A stretch of DNA of 64,000 bases, from contig NZ_CP047242.1 in assembly GCF_009856605.1 (NCBI RefSeq), positions 4,532,001 to 4,596,000 on the forward strand. Reading direction: 5' to 3'. Each line of letters opens with the position of its first letter. Position 1 is the first letter of the stretch. The stretch comes from Trichormus variabilis 0441 (GTDB lineage Bacteria; Cyanobacteriota; Cyanobacteriia; Cyanobacteriales; Nostocaceae). A program made the translations under genes and the position numbers. Positions 8,593-17,880 of the stretch are shown here, piece after piece. Below the pieces are notes generated by a model that saw only the letters and a list, made by a program, of their open reading frames with translations, ran no database searches and was not told where the DNA came from.

Positions 8593-9822
8593 TCAAAGTT
8601 TTGTCTGAGCGCACCTCTGTTTATAGCGGACTAAACAACATATCAAAGTCAACAACAGAATAGCTTTCATAGTCGATGGTTCTACTACCCTTGTCACTTC
8701 TGTTGGGGGTTGAGTAATGGGGGTTTCACAAACTCCTCCGTTCGGGTTTCCACCAGGATTGACAAAATCACATACATTAGTAGGAGGATTAGTTGGCGGA
8801 GTCGGGAAACCCGATGTTCCAGGAGGTGAGGAACTGGATGAATCACCTCCACTGAGTAATAAGGCAAGAAGAGGAACAATAGCTAATAATCCTAATGGTA
8901 ATAAGCTAGGCGAACCTCCAGCAGAAGTTACAAGAAATTCTCCACCCCCAAGTCCTTCTCCCTCGATAACTTCCAGCCCTCCTGGTGTTGCTAGCGTCTC
9001 ATTTAAAATGCCACCAGGAATTGTTGCTCCCTCTTCAGAAAAAGCTACTAAAGTTTGGGGTTCCCGCGCATACGGTTGACCTGTTGATATGGAAGTATAT
9101 GGATGAGAGAGTATTCTTAAACTCGTCTCCTGGATTTCTCTATTGTTTCCTGAACGTAAAGCATTTAACCCTCTTTCAAGGTTATTGACATAAAATTCCG
9201 TCATTTTTGAATCTAAGCCAAGCTGACGAATTTCTTGCTCTAAGTTAGGTATTTTTGATGCTTCTTGTAAAAGAGTGTTGACGTAGCTAATCTTCAGGTT
9301 TATGAATCCACTACGAGGATCAGATCCTGAAAGAGGTGCTAATAGAAAGTTTTTAGTTACATCTCTTAAGCCTGCTACAGGATTAGAACTCAGTTTAGAA
9401 CCAGAACTATATTGAACAGAATCTAATATTTCTCTATCAAATTTTCTCCAAACAGAGGCGTATGGGTTGGGATTGTAGCCATAAAACTGAGAAAACTTGC
9501 GATAGTTGTCTTCCCCACCAGCTGCTCGCATTAACATCTGCTGATAGGTAGGGCCGCCATTAGACTGAATTACTTGCTCAAGAATCGTTCCAGTTTTGTT
9601 ACAGCCTAAAGCAAATCCTACGGAACATTCGGGAATAACTCTGATCTGACGTAGACCTTTAGCGTCATTCTGGAGCTGATATTGGAGTAGTTGACGTTCT
9701 TGTCCTGGTGGAATCTTTGCACCAACATTTAAACTTCCTTGGCCTGCATTTGCGTTCTCGCATACAGTTAATACTGCTGCCAAAGATGACAGCAATATGA
9801 CAATATTTTTAACAAACTTCAT
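8593..9822 (-). CDS. secreted protein with probable PEP-CTERM sorting signal
   Basis: Unrecognised 409 aa exported protein. It has a clear signal peptide (MKFVKNIVILLSSLAAVLTV...ANA, cleavage after about residue 26). The mature part is soluble and helical, with Gln/Asn-rich stretches. A short hydrophobic segment (LLPLGLLAIVPLLALLL) is followed by a Ser/Pro/Gly/Thr-rich linker with two Cys. The C-terminus reads VVEPSTMKAILLLTLICCLVR and then a basic tail, which matches the PEP-CTERM arrangement: an EPST-type motif, a hydrophobic helix, then Arg/Lys. That signal would be cut by a cyanobacterial exosortase, but no exosortase gene lies in the window. A second secreted protein gene lies 62 bp upstream in the same direction. 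Function unknown; perhaps an envelope or exopolysaccharide-associated protein. Confidence 0.6.
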   Translation of the reverse strand: MKFVKNIVILLSSLAAVLTVCENANAGQGSLNVGAKIPPGQERQLLQYQLQNDAKGLRQIRVIPECSVGFALGCNKTGTILEQVIQSNGGPTYQQMLMRAAGGEDNYRKFSQFYGYNPNPYASVWRKFDREILDSVQYSSGSKLSSNPVAGLRDVTKNFLLAPLSGSDPRSGFINLKISYVNTLLQEASKIPNLEQEIRQLGLDSKMTEFYVNNLERGLNALRSGNNREIQETSLRILSHPYTSISTGQPYAREPQTLVAFSEEGATIPGGILNETLATPGGLEVIEGEGLGGGEFLVTSAGGSPSLLPLGLLAIVPLLALLLSGGDSSSSSPPGTSGFPTPPTNPPTNVCDFVNPGGNPNGGVCETPITQPPTEVTRVVEPSTMKAILLLTLICCLVRYKQRCAQTKL

Positions 9823-9884
9823 ATATGCTTGGTAAATGACACAAAACTAACTAAGTACAACAACTGCTTTTGAGGGGTGAGTAT

Positions 9885-10574
9885 TTATTGATTGGGTTTT
9901 AAAGTTCCTTTTGGAGATACTGGCAGTGCATTTTTTAGGGAGCCAGAACTCACACTCTTCGGCACTTGAATATTGAGGGTAATAGCAGTACCTTGGAGTT
10001 CTCCGGTAGTGAGTTTGTGATAAATAACTAACGCACGGTTGGGTTGGTCAAAGACAAAACCACGACGAGAAGGTTGTATTTTGCCTTCCTCTACTAGCTC
10101 AATAAAGGCTTCTAGATATCTACGTATACTTTGACGATTTTCTGGATTGATATTTGTATGGTTTGCAATGAGAGTCATAAAGAAATCTAGACTCCGGCTA
10201 TCCTGTCCAGTCGTGAGAGTACCACCATCCAAAAAAGAACTACCAATGAGTTTGCCGTTAACTTCTTGAACTTTAAATAAGGTATAGTAACGCCCCTCTT
10301 TTTTAGAGTCATTCACATAGCATACCCAAGAGCCTTCTTCACTCTGTGTAAAACCTTGAGCCGCAAGATAAGACAGTGCAGAATCATTACCTCTTTTTTG
10401 TCCAGGTAATGGAGGTAGCAAACTTTCGACTGGATCTGAGGCACAAATTTTCTGTGCAGCTTGTGGCTGAGGAGATGCTTGAGTGTCTTGTGCAATTGCA
10501 ACATTAGGAATAGACACGAAAGCTAATGCCGACAAGGTAAGTAGTTGAGACAAAAAAATAATGGGTTTCATCAT
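9885..10574 (-). CDS. hypothetical secreted protein
   Basis: Unrecognised protein of 229 aa from the start I prefer, ATG 10574 (MMKPIIFLSQLLTLSALAF). That start is preceded by AAGGAA and opens directly into a signal peptide ending near AIAQ. The longer frame to 10646 would bury the signal. The mature part contains KICASDPVESLLPPLPGQKRG and an LVIYHKLTTGELQGTAITL strand-rich end. No known catalytic motif is visible. It lies directly upstream of, and co-directional with, the PEP-CTERM-like gene, so the two may be co-expressed. Confidence 0.6.
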   Translation of the reverse strand: MMKPIIFLSQLLTLSALAFVSIPNVAIAQDTQASPQPQAAQKICASDPVESLLPPLPGQKRGNDSALSYLAAQGFTQSEEGSWVCYVNDSKKEGRYYTLFKVQEVNGKLIGSSFLDGGTLTTGQDSRSLDFFMTLIANHTNINPENRQSIRRYLEAFIELVEEGKIQPSRRGFVFDQPNRALVIYHKLTTGELQGTAITLNIQVPKSVSSGSLKNALPVSPKGTLKPNQ

Positions 10575-10646
10575 TTTTATTTCCTTATTTGAAATGTTAA
10601 TAGACTGATTTGTAAACAACATGGAAATTTTATGGGTGTGGTACAA

Positions 10647-11613
10647 AGAAAGTTAAATTTATTTGATTTACTCACTATCAACCATTAGGTAGATTTACTA
10701 TATGTAAATTATTTATGTATTATTCCGGATATCGCTACTTTATATAGATAAATCTAGAAGGTATTAGAGATCAATCTTGATTATTGAGAGTAAATATATC
10801 TCCTTTTATAGGCAGGTTATATGTTCAAAGTCATACACCATGACTTTGTTAATTGTTTGAAAAAATAAGCTTATACTTAAGTTTTTGCTATTAATTAGAG
10901 AATTTGCTACATTTATCTAGAATTTGAACCCCTCCCTAATATGTCCTAAAACTATTTACTGTATTGAGCTTTTTTGTCGGTGCTAATAGCGTTTTTTAGT
11001 TATGATACAGATTATAAATTACGTTTATGTAATTTATGATACTTTTGCTCCTAATTTAACTTGTTGCAGTTATAACAAGATTTTTAGCTTTACAATAAGT
11101 ATGTAACATTTTTTAAAATGTTACTTGATTATCGAAGAAACTAATTCAGAATCATACCTTAATTTATGCAATCTTAACTCCGTATTCCGCCAATTAATGA
11201 GACTGTTGATGAATACTAGGAGCATTTGCAGTTAGTCTGGAACATTTTTTTGTTGTTGTAGGTAATACCTCTACGTCATTTAGTTTTAACATTTTCAGGT
11301 AAGATCAAAACATTGATTTTGTATGTGTGCAGTAATTCTACCATCAGAAAGTAAGAACATAAGAGTAGCATATACAACTTTAAAAATTGCACACTAAATA
11401 ACTTGATTCCTTTAAACAACGCAGATACAAGTGCAAATTAACGTTGCTATATTTATATTGATAAGTATATACTTATATAATTATGTAAAATTGTGAAGAA
11501 GTGTTAAAGTCATAAGTATTCACGGACACCTCATCAATAAGCTGTTCTGCTCTTAAGTTGCACAATCCATCATGAGGGCTGTTGACAGTTGGCAGCATCT
11601 ATCGAATGTTCAT
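10647..11613. other. AT-rich gene-free stretch
   Basis: I find no supportable gene here: stops are frequent in all frames and no tRNA or known RNA is evident. It is strongly A/T-rich. It holds a short palindrome GTAACATTTT-TT-AAAATGTTAC (11103-11124), possibly a terminator or protein-binding site. The right end of the secreted-protein promoter must lie in the first 100 bases or so. Confidence 0.5.
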
Positions 11614-11643
11614 AACCCCGACTTTTTCAAAAAAGTCGGGGTT
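11614..11643. terminator. strong GC hairpin
   Basis: AACCCCGACTTTTT and its exact complement are separated by CA, giving an almost perfect hairpin with built-in T and A runs. Hairpins of this sequence type are common terminators in Nostoc. It lies between the gene-free stretch and the tmRNA gene and may stop read-through in either direction. Confidence 0.6.
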
Positions 11644-11688
11644 CTATGACTGTAATTATCATTTACACAAATCTATCCATAAATCACA

Positions 11689-11714
11689 AAGTCCACCTCA
11701 TAGGAAGTGGACTT
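11689..11714 (-). terminator. tmRNA terminator
   Basis: AAGTCCAC, a 10-base loop, then GTGGACTT form an 8-bp stem about 20 bases beyond the tmRNA 3' end on the minus strand. A T-containing tail (TTTGTGATTT) follows. Confidence 0.6.
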
Positions 11715-11735
11715 GTTAACTATATTTATGGTTAG

Positions 11736-12122
11736 TGGATCCGAGCAGAGTCGAACTGCTGTCCAAATTGGGTATTGACCCCCCGCTCATTCACAGGTTT
11801 AGCCTTTCTGACCCTCAAGGCGGGAATCGTTCATTATCCCGAACGTAGGATGCTCTGATTAAATCTTAGCTAGCAAGCCAACCAGAGAACACTTGCTAGA
11901 GCATCCGTTGGGGGTTGGTCTTCAGTCCTTAACGGAGTCAAACCGAAGACGCTCGAACCTGTAAGAGGCTAATTAGGCAGCTACTAGAGCGTCCTTACGA
12001 GCAAATTTTACGATGTTATTCGCATTTACTTTTGTTTTGAGCCTTGATTTGCGAGAGGAGACTCACTCTCGACCTGAATCACAGAGTAGCGTTCGCCAAC
12101 CTGTCGAAACCGTTACGGACCC
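11736..12122 (-). ncRNA. ssrA: tmRNA (transfer-messenger RNA)
   Basis: Rescues stalled ribosomes by acting first as tRNA-Ala and then as mRNA for a degradation tag. On the minus strand the 5' end GGGTCCG (12122 leftward) pairs with CGGATCC at the 3' end over 7 bp, and the adjoining GTTCGACTCTGC is the T-arm. The discriminator A follows and CCA is not encoded. The tag frame reads GCG AAT AAC ATC ... GCT GCC TAA, that is ANNIVKFARKDALVAA, close to 12010 rightward to about 11965. The one-piece form, about 387 nt, is normal for this group. Ends are set from acceptor-stem pairing and could be off by a base or two. Confidence 0.95.
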
Positions 12123-12128
12123 ATGTAC

Positions 12129-12157
12129 TTTATATTCTTATTATAGTTCTCTGTGGA
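12129..12157 (-). promoter_or_regulatory. possible tmRNA promoter
   Basis: On the minus strand a TATAAA hexamer (12134-12129) lies six bases before the tmRNA 5' end, with a poor -35 (TCCACA) 17 bases further up. A second, perfect TATAAT occurs at 12145-12140 and could instead drive a precursor with a short leader. This lies in the DNA just upstream of the Uma2 gene. Confidence 0.35.
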
Positions 12158-12217
12158 AAAAATGTGTTACAAGATGACAAAGAAATATTAAACTCTCCTT
12201 CTACACCCTTAACTGTC

Positions 12218-12793
12218 ATGAGTCAGACTAAAGACGGCGTTCGCTGGACTATTCAAGATGTGGCAGCTTTACCTGATAACGAGTGGATTCGTTATGAAAT
12301 TATTGATGGAGAATTGTTTGTGACGCGATCGCCCCACCATAAACATCAGCACGTAATTGGATGTATCTTTTCGGTGCTAAACTCTTGGTCGATAGATAGT
12401 GGTTTGGGAGAACCATCCATTATGCCAGGACTAATTTTCTCTGACTCCGATAATGTAGCTCCTGATGTAGTGTGGGTGAGTTATGAACGGTTGGCTCAAA
12501 TTCAAGATGAAGCGGGACATTTTCGCGGAGCGCCGGAACTGGTAGTGGAAGTTTTATCTTTAGGAAAAGCTAATGAAGACCGCGATCGATTAGCTAAATT
12601 GAAACTGTATTCGGTTCAGGGAGTGCAGGAATATTGGATTGTTGATCGCATTGCTCAAAGAATTGAAGTTTATAGACGAGACTATGCTCAATTAAAATTG
12701 GCGACAACTTTGCTGGTGGATGATGTGATCACGTCGCCGTTGCTGCCTAACTTTACCTGTGAAGTAGCGCGTCTGTTTGTATCACGAAGTTAG
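12218..12793 (+). CDS. Uma2-family (DUF820) putative endonuclease
   Basis: Uma2/DUF820 proteins have a PD-(D/E)XK nuclease fold and are hugely expanded in cyanobacteria; their role is not settled. Visible are YEIIDGELFVTRSPHHKHQHV, the acidic VAPDVVWVS, and the core ELVVEVLSLGKANEDRDRLAKLKLY followed by VQEYWIVD. This gives the usual D...ExK-type pattern. The frame is open leftward to 12044, but that part is the antisense of the tmRNA gene. The family normally begins shortly before the GVRWTIQDVAALP segment, so ATG 12218 (MSQTKDGVRW, 191 aa) is chosen. It is divergent from ssrA and convergent with the atp operon. Confidence 0.82.
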   Translation: MSQTKDGVRWTIQDVAALPDNEWIRYEIIDGELFVTRSPHHKHQHVIGCIFSVLNSWSIDSGLGEPSIMPGLIFSDSDNVAPDVVWVSYERLAQIQDEAGHFRGAPELVVEVLSLGKANEDRDRLAKLKLYSVQGVQEYWIVDRIAQRIEVYRRDYAQLKLATTLLVDDVITSPLLPNFTCEVARLFVSRS

Positions 12794-12830
12794 GCATGGT
12801 AGGAGTTAACTTTGTCTTTCTCAAAAGCAA

Positions 12831-12875
12831 AAATAGCTAATCGCTAGATTTAAAGTCACCAGCAATTAGCTATTT
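12831..12875. terminator. hairpin between the Uma2 gene and the atp operon
   Basis: AAATAGCTAAT and ATTAGCTATTT form an 11-bp perfect stem around a 23-base loop, in the 107 bp between two convergent stop codons. It likely serves both transcripts. Confidence 0.55.
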
Positions 12876-12900
12876 ATTACAGTTAACAATTGGCTTTTTC

Positions 12901-13848
12901 CTAAGTCAACGCTTCTGCACCACCAACGACCTCAAGCAGTTCTTGAGTAATGGCGGCTTGACGGGCTTTGTTGTAGGACAGTGAAAGAGACTTGATTAAT
13001 TCACCGGCGTTATCGCTGGCGTTGCTCATGGCTGTCATCCGTGCAGCTAGTTCACTGGCGGCTGATTCTTGCAGCGCCCGTAATAACTGGTTGCTTAAAT
13101 ACAAGGGCAAGAGTGAATCAAGAATCTGTACTGGGTCTTGTTCAAAAATCATGTCGCGGGGCAAGGGACGAGCTTGAGTTGTCACCGTTTGCCGTTCCAC
13201 TTCAAATTGACCGCCACGAGTTGTCAGACGGAAGATTTCGTCATCGGCTGCTTCTAAACCTTGAGTGTCAAGGGGTAGCAAGGTTTGGATGACGGGACGA
13301 GAGCTAACCAAGGAGACGAAGCGGGTGTAAACTAACTCGATGCGGTCTACTTTTTCTGAGAGGAATAAAGACAGCAATTCGTCAGCTATTTTATTAGCTT
13401 CTTCGGCAGTGGGGATTTGCTCTAAGCCAGTATAACTAGCGTCAATTGGTTGCTCACGCCGTCTAAAATATTGTTCAGCTTTGCGCCCAACAATGACAAA
13501 TGTGTAGTCTAGACCTTCTTTCTTGAGTTCTTTGGCACGGTTTTCGGCACGACGGATGACGTTAGTATTGTAACCGCCGCACAAACCGCGATCGCCAGAA
13601 ATAACTAGCAAGCCTACTGATTTAACTTCCCGTTTTTTCAGTAGTGGTAAGTCTACATCTTCAAAGCGCAGACGAGTTTGCAAGCCGTATAATACTTGTG
13701 CCAAACGGTCAGCAAAGGGACGGGTAGCAATTACTTGTTCTTGGGCGCGACGTACACGCGCCGCCGCTACCAGCCGCATGGCTTCTGTGATTTTCTTGGT
13801 GTTTTTGACCGACTGAATGCGATCGCGTATTGATTTGAGATTAGGCAT
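12901..13848 (-). CDS. atpG: F-type ATP synthase gamma subunit
   Basis: Rotor shaft of F1, called atpC in older cyanobacterial nomenclature. The 315 aa chain starts [35 protein letters not shown] and ends in [26 protein letters not shown], both family hallmarks forming the coiled-coil. Its length exceeds non-photosynthetic gamma (about 285) because cyanobacteria carry an insert, near YRLEQ/EEI-like residues 195-235, in the region that regulates ATP hydrolysis. The redox Cys pair of chloroplast gamma is absent. It is the last gene of the minus-strand atp operon; beta and epsilon are not in this window, as usual in cyanobacteria. Confidence 0.97.
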   Translation of the reverse strand: MPNLKSIRDRIQSVKNTKKITEAMRLVAAARVRRAQEQVIATRPFADRLAQVLYGLQTRLRFEDVDLPLLKKREVKSVGLLVISGDRGLCGGYNTNVIRRAENRAKELKKEGLDYTFVIVGRKAEQYFRRREQPIDASYTGLEQIPTAEEANKIADELLSLFLSEKVDRIELVYTRFVSLVSSRPVIQTLLPLDTQGLEAADDEIFRLTTRGGQFEVERQTVTTQARPLPRDMIFEQDPVQILDSLLPLYLSNQLLRALQESAASELAARMTAMSNASDNAGELIKSLSLSYNKARQAAITQELLEVVGGAEALT

Positions 13849-13860
13849 AATATTTGTTGA

Positions 13861-13895
13861 TTGTCAGTTGTCAGTTGTCAGTTGTCAGTTGTCAG
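13861..13895. repeat. heptamer tandem repeat (TTGTCAG x5)
   Basis: Five perfect copies of TTGTCAG lie in the 88-bp alpha-gamma spacer. They are followed at 13909-13936 by related CCAATGACTAATGACTAA units. This is the short tandemly repeated repetitive (STRR) type known from heterocystous cyanobacteria. Confidence 0.85.
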
Positions 13896-13936
13896 TGTGT
13901 ATTACTACTGACCACTGACCAATGACTAATGACTAA

Positions 13937-15457
13937 TTACGCTGTAGCCTTGAAGGTTTTTTTGTAATCGTCTAAAGCTGCCTTCAATGCTTTTTCTTCA
14001 TCATCACCCAGTGTTTTCTTGGATTGTACGTCTTGGAAGTAGGGGTTAACGCCAGACTTCAAGTAATCTCTCAAGCCTTTGGTGAAGGTGGTGACTTTAT
14101 CAACAGGGATATCATCTAAGTAACCGTTGATACCTGCGTACAGAATGGCTACTTGTTCAGCTACGGATAGGGGCTGATTTTGAGACTGTTTGAGGAGTTC
14201 CCGCAGGCGTTGACCTCTTGCCAATTGGTCTTGGGTAGCTTTATCTAAGTCGGAAGCAAATTGCGCGAAGGCTTGGAGGTCGTCAAACTGTGCTAGTTCC
14301 AGTTTGATTTTACCAGCAACTTTTTTCATCGCTTTGGTTTGTGCCGCAGAACCCACACGGGATACAGAGATACCAGGGTTTACAGCCGGACGAATACCAG
14401 CGTTAAACAAGTCAGAAGATAAGAATATCTGACCGTCGGTGATAGAAATTACGTTGGTAGGAATGTAAGCGGAAACGTCACCAGCTTGGGTTTCGATGAT
14501 TGGTAGCGCGGTCATGCTACCTTTACCCAATTCATCGCTGAGTTTAGCTGCTCTTTCCAACAAACGAGAGTGAATGTAGAATACGTCTCCAGGGTAAGCT
14601 TCCCGTCCTGGTGGACGACGTAACAGCAAGGACATTTGGCGATAAGCTTGAGCTTGCTTAGATAAGTCGTCGTAAATTACCAAGGTAGCTTTGCCTTTGT
14701 ACATGAAGTACTCAGCAATGGTTGCACCTGTGTAGGGAGCCAAGAATTGTAGGGTAGCAGGTTCGCTGGCTCCAGCAGCAACTACTACTGTGTAATCCAT
14801 TGCACCTTTTTCTTGCAGGGTTTGGACTACGTTAGCAACGGTGGAAGCTTTTTGACCAATGGCAACGTAAACGCAAACTACATCTTCACCTTTTTGGTTA
14901 ATGATGGTGTCGATAGCGATCGCAGTTTTACCTGTTTGACGGTCACCAATAATTAATTCCCGTTGACCACGGCCGATGGGAATCATGGAGTCAATCGCGG
15001 TGATACCTGTTTGCATCGGTTCGTGTACGGAACGACGAGCAATAATACCAGGTGCAGGTGATTCAATCAAGCGGCTTTCGCTGGCTTTGATGTCGCCTTT
15101 ACCGTCAATAGCACGACCTAAAGCATCGACAACGCGGCCAATTAAGGCTTCACCAACACCGATTTGAGCAATTCTACCGGTAGCGGTAACGGTGCTACCT
15201 TCTTGAATTTCCCGGCCTTCGCCCATCAATACCGCACCAACGTTATCTTCTTCTAAGTTTTGGGCGATACCAACTGTGCCGTCTTCAAATTCCAACAGTT
15301 CCCCAGCCATAGCCTTTTCTAGACCATAGATCCGGGCGATACCGTCACCTACTTGTAGTACAGTACCGACGTTAGCAACTTTGACTTCTTGGTCGTATTG
15401 CTCGATTTGCTGCTGAATAATACTGCTGATTTCGTCAGGTCTAATTGAAATGCTCAT
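13937..15457 (-). CDS. atpA: F-type ATP synthase alpha subunit
   Basis: Non-catalytic nucleotide-binding subunit of F1. I place the start at ATG 15457 ([20 protein letters not shown]), giving 506 aa, the standard length; the open frame continues 23 codons upstream without family similarity. The P-loop GDRQTGKT is at residues 171-178. The signature [17 protein letters not shown] lies near residue 370. The spacer to delta is about 160 bp. It is cytoplasmic, on the stromal face of the thylakoid and plasma membrane enzyme. Confidence 0.97.
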   Translation of the reverse strand: MSISIRPDEISSIIQQQIEQYDQEVKVANVGTVLQVGDGIARIYGLEKAMAGELLEFEDGTVGIAQNLEEDNVGAVLMGEGREIQEGSTVTATGRIAQIGVGEALIGRVVDALGRAIDGKGDIKASESRLIESPAPGIIARRSVHEPMQTGITAIDSMIPIGRGQRELIIGDRQTGKTAIAIDTIINQKGEDVVCVYVAIGQKASTVANVVQTLQEKGAMDYTVVVAAGASEPATLQFLAPYTGATIAEYFMYKGKATLVIYDDLSKQAQAYRQMSLLLRRPPGREAYPGDVFYIHSRLLERAAKLSDELGKGSMTALPIIETQAGDVSAYIPTNVISITDGQIFLSSDLFNAGIRPAVNPGISVSRVGSAAQTKAMKKVAGKIKLELAQFDDLQAFAQFASDLDKATQDQLARGQRLRELLKQSQNQPLSVAEQVAILYAGINGYLDDIPVDKVTTFTKGLRDYLKSGVNPYFQDVQSKKTLGDDEEKALKAALDDYKKTFKATA

Positions 15458-15620
15458 GTGTGTATCTTTTTTTCTTGCGAGACGGAAGATATTTAATAGA
15501 CGCGAGAAATAATATCGCGTCTGCATTTAGTTTGAGGTGTTAAGAGTTAACCACAGATCACAAACAACTTTAATTGTCAAGTGCCTGATGTGAAACCGCT
15601 AACTTTAACCTCTGAACTTT

Positions 15621-16172
15621 CTAGCTATTGCTTAGGCGCAAGGAGAGGCGACGCAACTGACCCCGGATACTAGAGTCAATTACCTGAGAGCCTACTTTAA
15701 TGATCACACCACCAATCAGGTCACTGTCTACCTTGGTTGCCAGTTCCACTTGACGAGCTTTGGTGAGTGCCAATACCTTTTCTTTAACTGCTTGCTGTTG
15801 ATCTTCTGTTAAAGCCACAGCAGAAGTGACTTCCGCTAATACGGTTTGATTCAGTTGCCGTAAGAGAGCCAAATACTGCTGTAAAATCTCTTCCAAGAAG
15901 AAAATGCGTCGTTTATCTACCAACAACAGTAAGAAGTTACGTAGGTAAGGGCTAGCTTCACTCAATATTTGTTTGATGAGAGCTTTTTTGTTCTCAGCTG
16001 CAATAAAGGGGTTGTCGATAAAGTTGCGTAGCTGCTGATTTTCTGCCAGCAGGTTCAGCAAAGTACGCGCATCTGTGCCGAACTCTTCCGTCAAGCTTTT
16101 CGATTTGGCGATTGACAACAGTGCCTGAGCGTAAGGTTGAGCTACCTCAGTGTTTGCTACTTTACTTGTCAT
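15621..16172 (-). CDS. atpH: F-type ATP synthase delta subunit
   Basis: Peripheral stalk subunit joining F1 to b/b' (atpD in older cyanobacterial naming; OSCP equivalent). The 183 aa chain has the family N-terminal [13 protein letters not shown] and the C-terminal [27 protein letters not shown]. Its start overlaps the stop of the b subunit gene by 4 bp (ATGA type), so translation is coupled. Function and partner are clear from position and sequence. Confidence 0.96.
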   Translation of the reverse strand: MTSKVANTEVAQPYAQALLSIAKSKSLTEEFGTDARTLLNLLAENQQLRNFIDNPFIAAENKKALIKQILSEASPYLRNFLLLLVDKRRIFFLEEILQQYLALLRQLNQTVLAEVTSAVALTEDQQQAVKEKVLALTKARQVELATKVDSDLIGGVIIKVGSQVIDSSIRGQLRRLSLRLSNS

Positions 16173-16732
16173 ACTTCGCCTCCCAATTGTGCGATGCTAC
16201 GGTCAATTAAAATCTTTTGAGCATCGTCAGCAATGCCGCCTTGCAGTTCCGACTCGACTTTTTGCAATGCCAAAGCAACTACTCGCTGCCGCAACTGAGC
16301 GATCGCTCTATCTAGTTCTGCATTCAAGTCTGCTGCCCCTGCTTCTTGTAAGCGTTCAATATCTACAGCAGCTTGGGCGAGGATGGCTTGACCTGCGGTT
16401 TGAGCATTGTCTTGGGCTGATTTTTTGATTCTCTCAGCTTCTGCTTGTGCTTGCTCTAGTTTTTGTTGCGCCTCTTTCAGTTGCTTGGCTGCATCTGCGG
16501 CACGTTGTTCTGCATTCTTAATTGCTGTTTCAATGTTTTCGCGGCGAGTTTTCAGGGTATTACCCAGAACCTTCCGTCCAAAGACAAACAGCACAGTAAT
16601 AATAATGGCCAGGTTAATCAGGTTGGTGTCGAGAATATTGGTATTTAAACCAAAACCACCTTCCGCCCCACCTTCTGCCAATTCACCTCCAACGGCGCTG
16701 GCTTCCGCCATCAACAGTAAAAAAGTCCCCAT
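16169..16732 (-). CDS. atpF: F-type ATP synthase subunit b
   Basis: Membrane-anchored peripheral stalk subunit, 187 aa. It has one N-terminal hydrophobic helix ([15 protein letters not shown], about residues 39-53), then a long charged coiled coil rich in Ala, Glu, Gln and Lys ([20 protein letters not shown]). The C-terminus ends [14 protein letters not shown]. The Gly-rich leader before the helix is usual in cyanobacterial b. It overlaps delta by 4 bp and follows b' after about 110 bp. Confidence 0.95.
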   Translation of the reverse strand: MGTFLLLMAEASAVGGELAEGGAEGGFGLNTNILDTNLINLAIIITVLFVFGRKVLGNTLKTRRENIETAIKNAEQRAADAAKQLKEAQQKLEQAQAEAERIKKSAQDNAQTAGQAILAQAAVDIERLQEAGAADLNAELDRAIAQLRQRVVALALQKVESELQGGIADDAQKILIDRSIAQLGGEV

Positions 16733-16797
16733 GATTTTTCATCCACAACTGCGCTGCCAAAGGTTTGTGTCATTCGCCCCTCGTCATTTTCTCTTTT

Positions 16798-16831
16798 GAC
16801 TAATGACTAATGACCAATGACTAATGACTAA
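16798..16831. repeat. heptamer repeat (TAATGAC type)
   Basis: Four to five imperfect copies of ACTAATG/ACCAATG lie in the spacer between b' and b. It belongs to the same repeat class as the one near 13909. Confidence 0.7.
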
Positions 16832-16841
16832 ATTTATTGAG

Positions 16842-17333
16842 TTAGCGCTGCTTTACTAGATCGGCTCCCAAAAGCTTTTCTAGGATTTGGCGACTTAGGG
16901 CATCTACTTGTTGCTCTAAAGAAGCCAGAGCCTGCTGTTTTTGCTGCTCAATTTCACCGGCCGCTTGTTCTCTTTGTGCCTGAGCTTCTTTTTGAGCTGC
17001 TGCTACTTTTTCGGCAGCAATTTTTTGGGCTTCGGCTTGAGCGTCAGCAATAATTGTTTGTGCTTGCCGTCTAGCTCCTGCTAACTCTTGTTCGTAAGCC
17101 TCTGCCAATTTCTCAGCTTTGGACAAACGCTCTTGGGCTTCTAATTGATTGTTCCGAACATATTCATTTCGTCCATCAATAGCTTTACCCAATGGCTTGT
17201 AGAGAGTGGCATTCAATACCAGAGCTAACAAGAGAAACTGGATTGCCATCAAGGGTAAGGTAGCATCTAAATCAAATAGCCCGCCTTCCTTGGCAACCTC
17301 TTCCACCGCCAATAAGGTGATCCAATGTGTCAT
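16842..17333 (-). CDS. atpF2: F-type ATP synthase subunit b'
   Basis: Second peripheral stalk subunit, specific to photosynthetic ATP synthases (older name atpG). The 163 aa protein has an N-terminal hydrophobic segment ([27 protein letters not shown], about residues 26-52). The conserved YKPL is followed by a coiled coil rich in Ala, Glu and Gln. With b it forms the heterodimeric stator stalk. It lies between c and b, as expected. Confidence 0.95.
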
Positions 17334-17364
17334 GTTTGCTTGTTCCTATCTACTATGTTAGTCC

Positions 17365-17476
17365 TGAGTTCTGAGTTGTGAGTTATGAGTTATGAGTTAT
17401 GGGTTAAAGGCTTAAACCCTTAACTCCTAACTATTTTCACTCAACACTCAGCACTCAGTACCCAGTACTCAGTACT
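17365..17476. repeat. heptamer repeats in the c-b' spacer
   Basis: Two blocks of degenerate heptamers occur: GAGTTNTGAGTTATGAGTTATGAG-type at about 17365-17405 and CACTCAGTACCCAGTACTCAG-type at about 17441-17476. They are complementary in type, so the RNA could fold into an imperfect stem between the c and b' genes. Confidence 0.7.
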
Positions 17477-17478
17477 GA

Positions 17479-17736
<258 letters not shown>

Positions 17737-17779
17737 TTACTTTAATGAAACGAATGGTTTTGTTAGTGGTCAGTTGTGA

Positions 17780-17850
17780 GCCAGTGCGGTCTTGGGGGTT
17801 TCCCGCATGAGCAACTGGCGAACCCGAAGGGTCAGTTGTCAATTGTCAGT
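17780..17850. repeat. dispersed repeat plus TTGTCAG heptamers
   Basis: The a-c spacer holds a palindromic interspersed repeat containing CCAGTGCGGTCTTGGGGG and GAGCAACTGGCGAACCCGAA, followed by imperfect GTCAGTT/GTCAATT units. Neither part is coding. Confidence 0.65.
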
Positions 17851-17880
17851 TGTTACTTACTAAATAACTAATGACAATGA

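Noticed and set aside
8717..9079. Plus-strand 120-codon frame
   Set aside because: It is the antisense of the Ser/Pro/Gly-rich part of the PEP-CTERM-like gene.
11736..11780. tRNA-like end (GTTCGACTCTGC)
   Set aside because: It is the T-arm and acceptor of tmRNA, not a separate tRNA gene.
12044..12217. 58-codon N-terminal extension of the Uma2 protein
   Set aside because: The DNA is the antisense of the tmRNA 5' part and the family starts near MSQTKDGVRW.
13861..13895. CRISPR-like short repeat
   Set aside because: Units are 7 bp and contiguous without spacers, so it is a tandem STRR.
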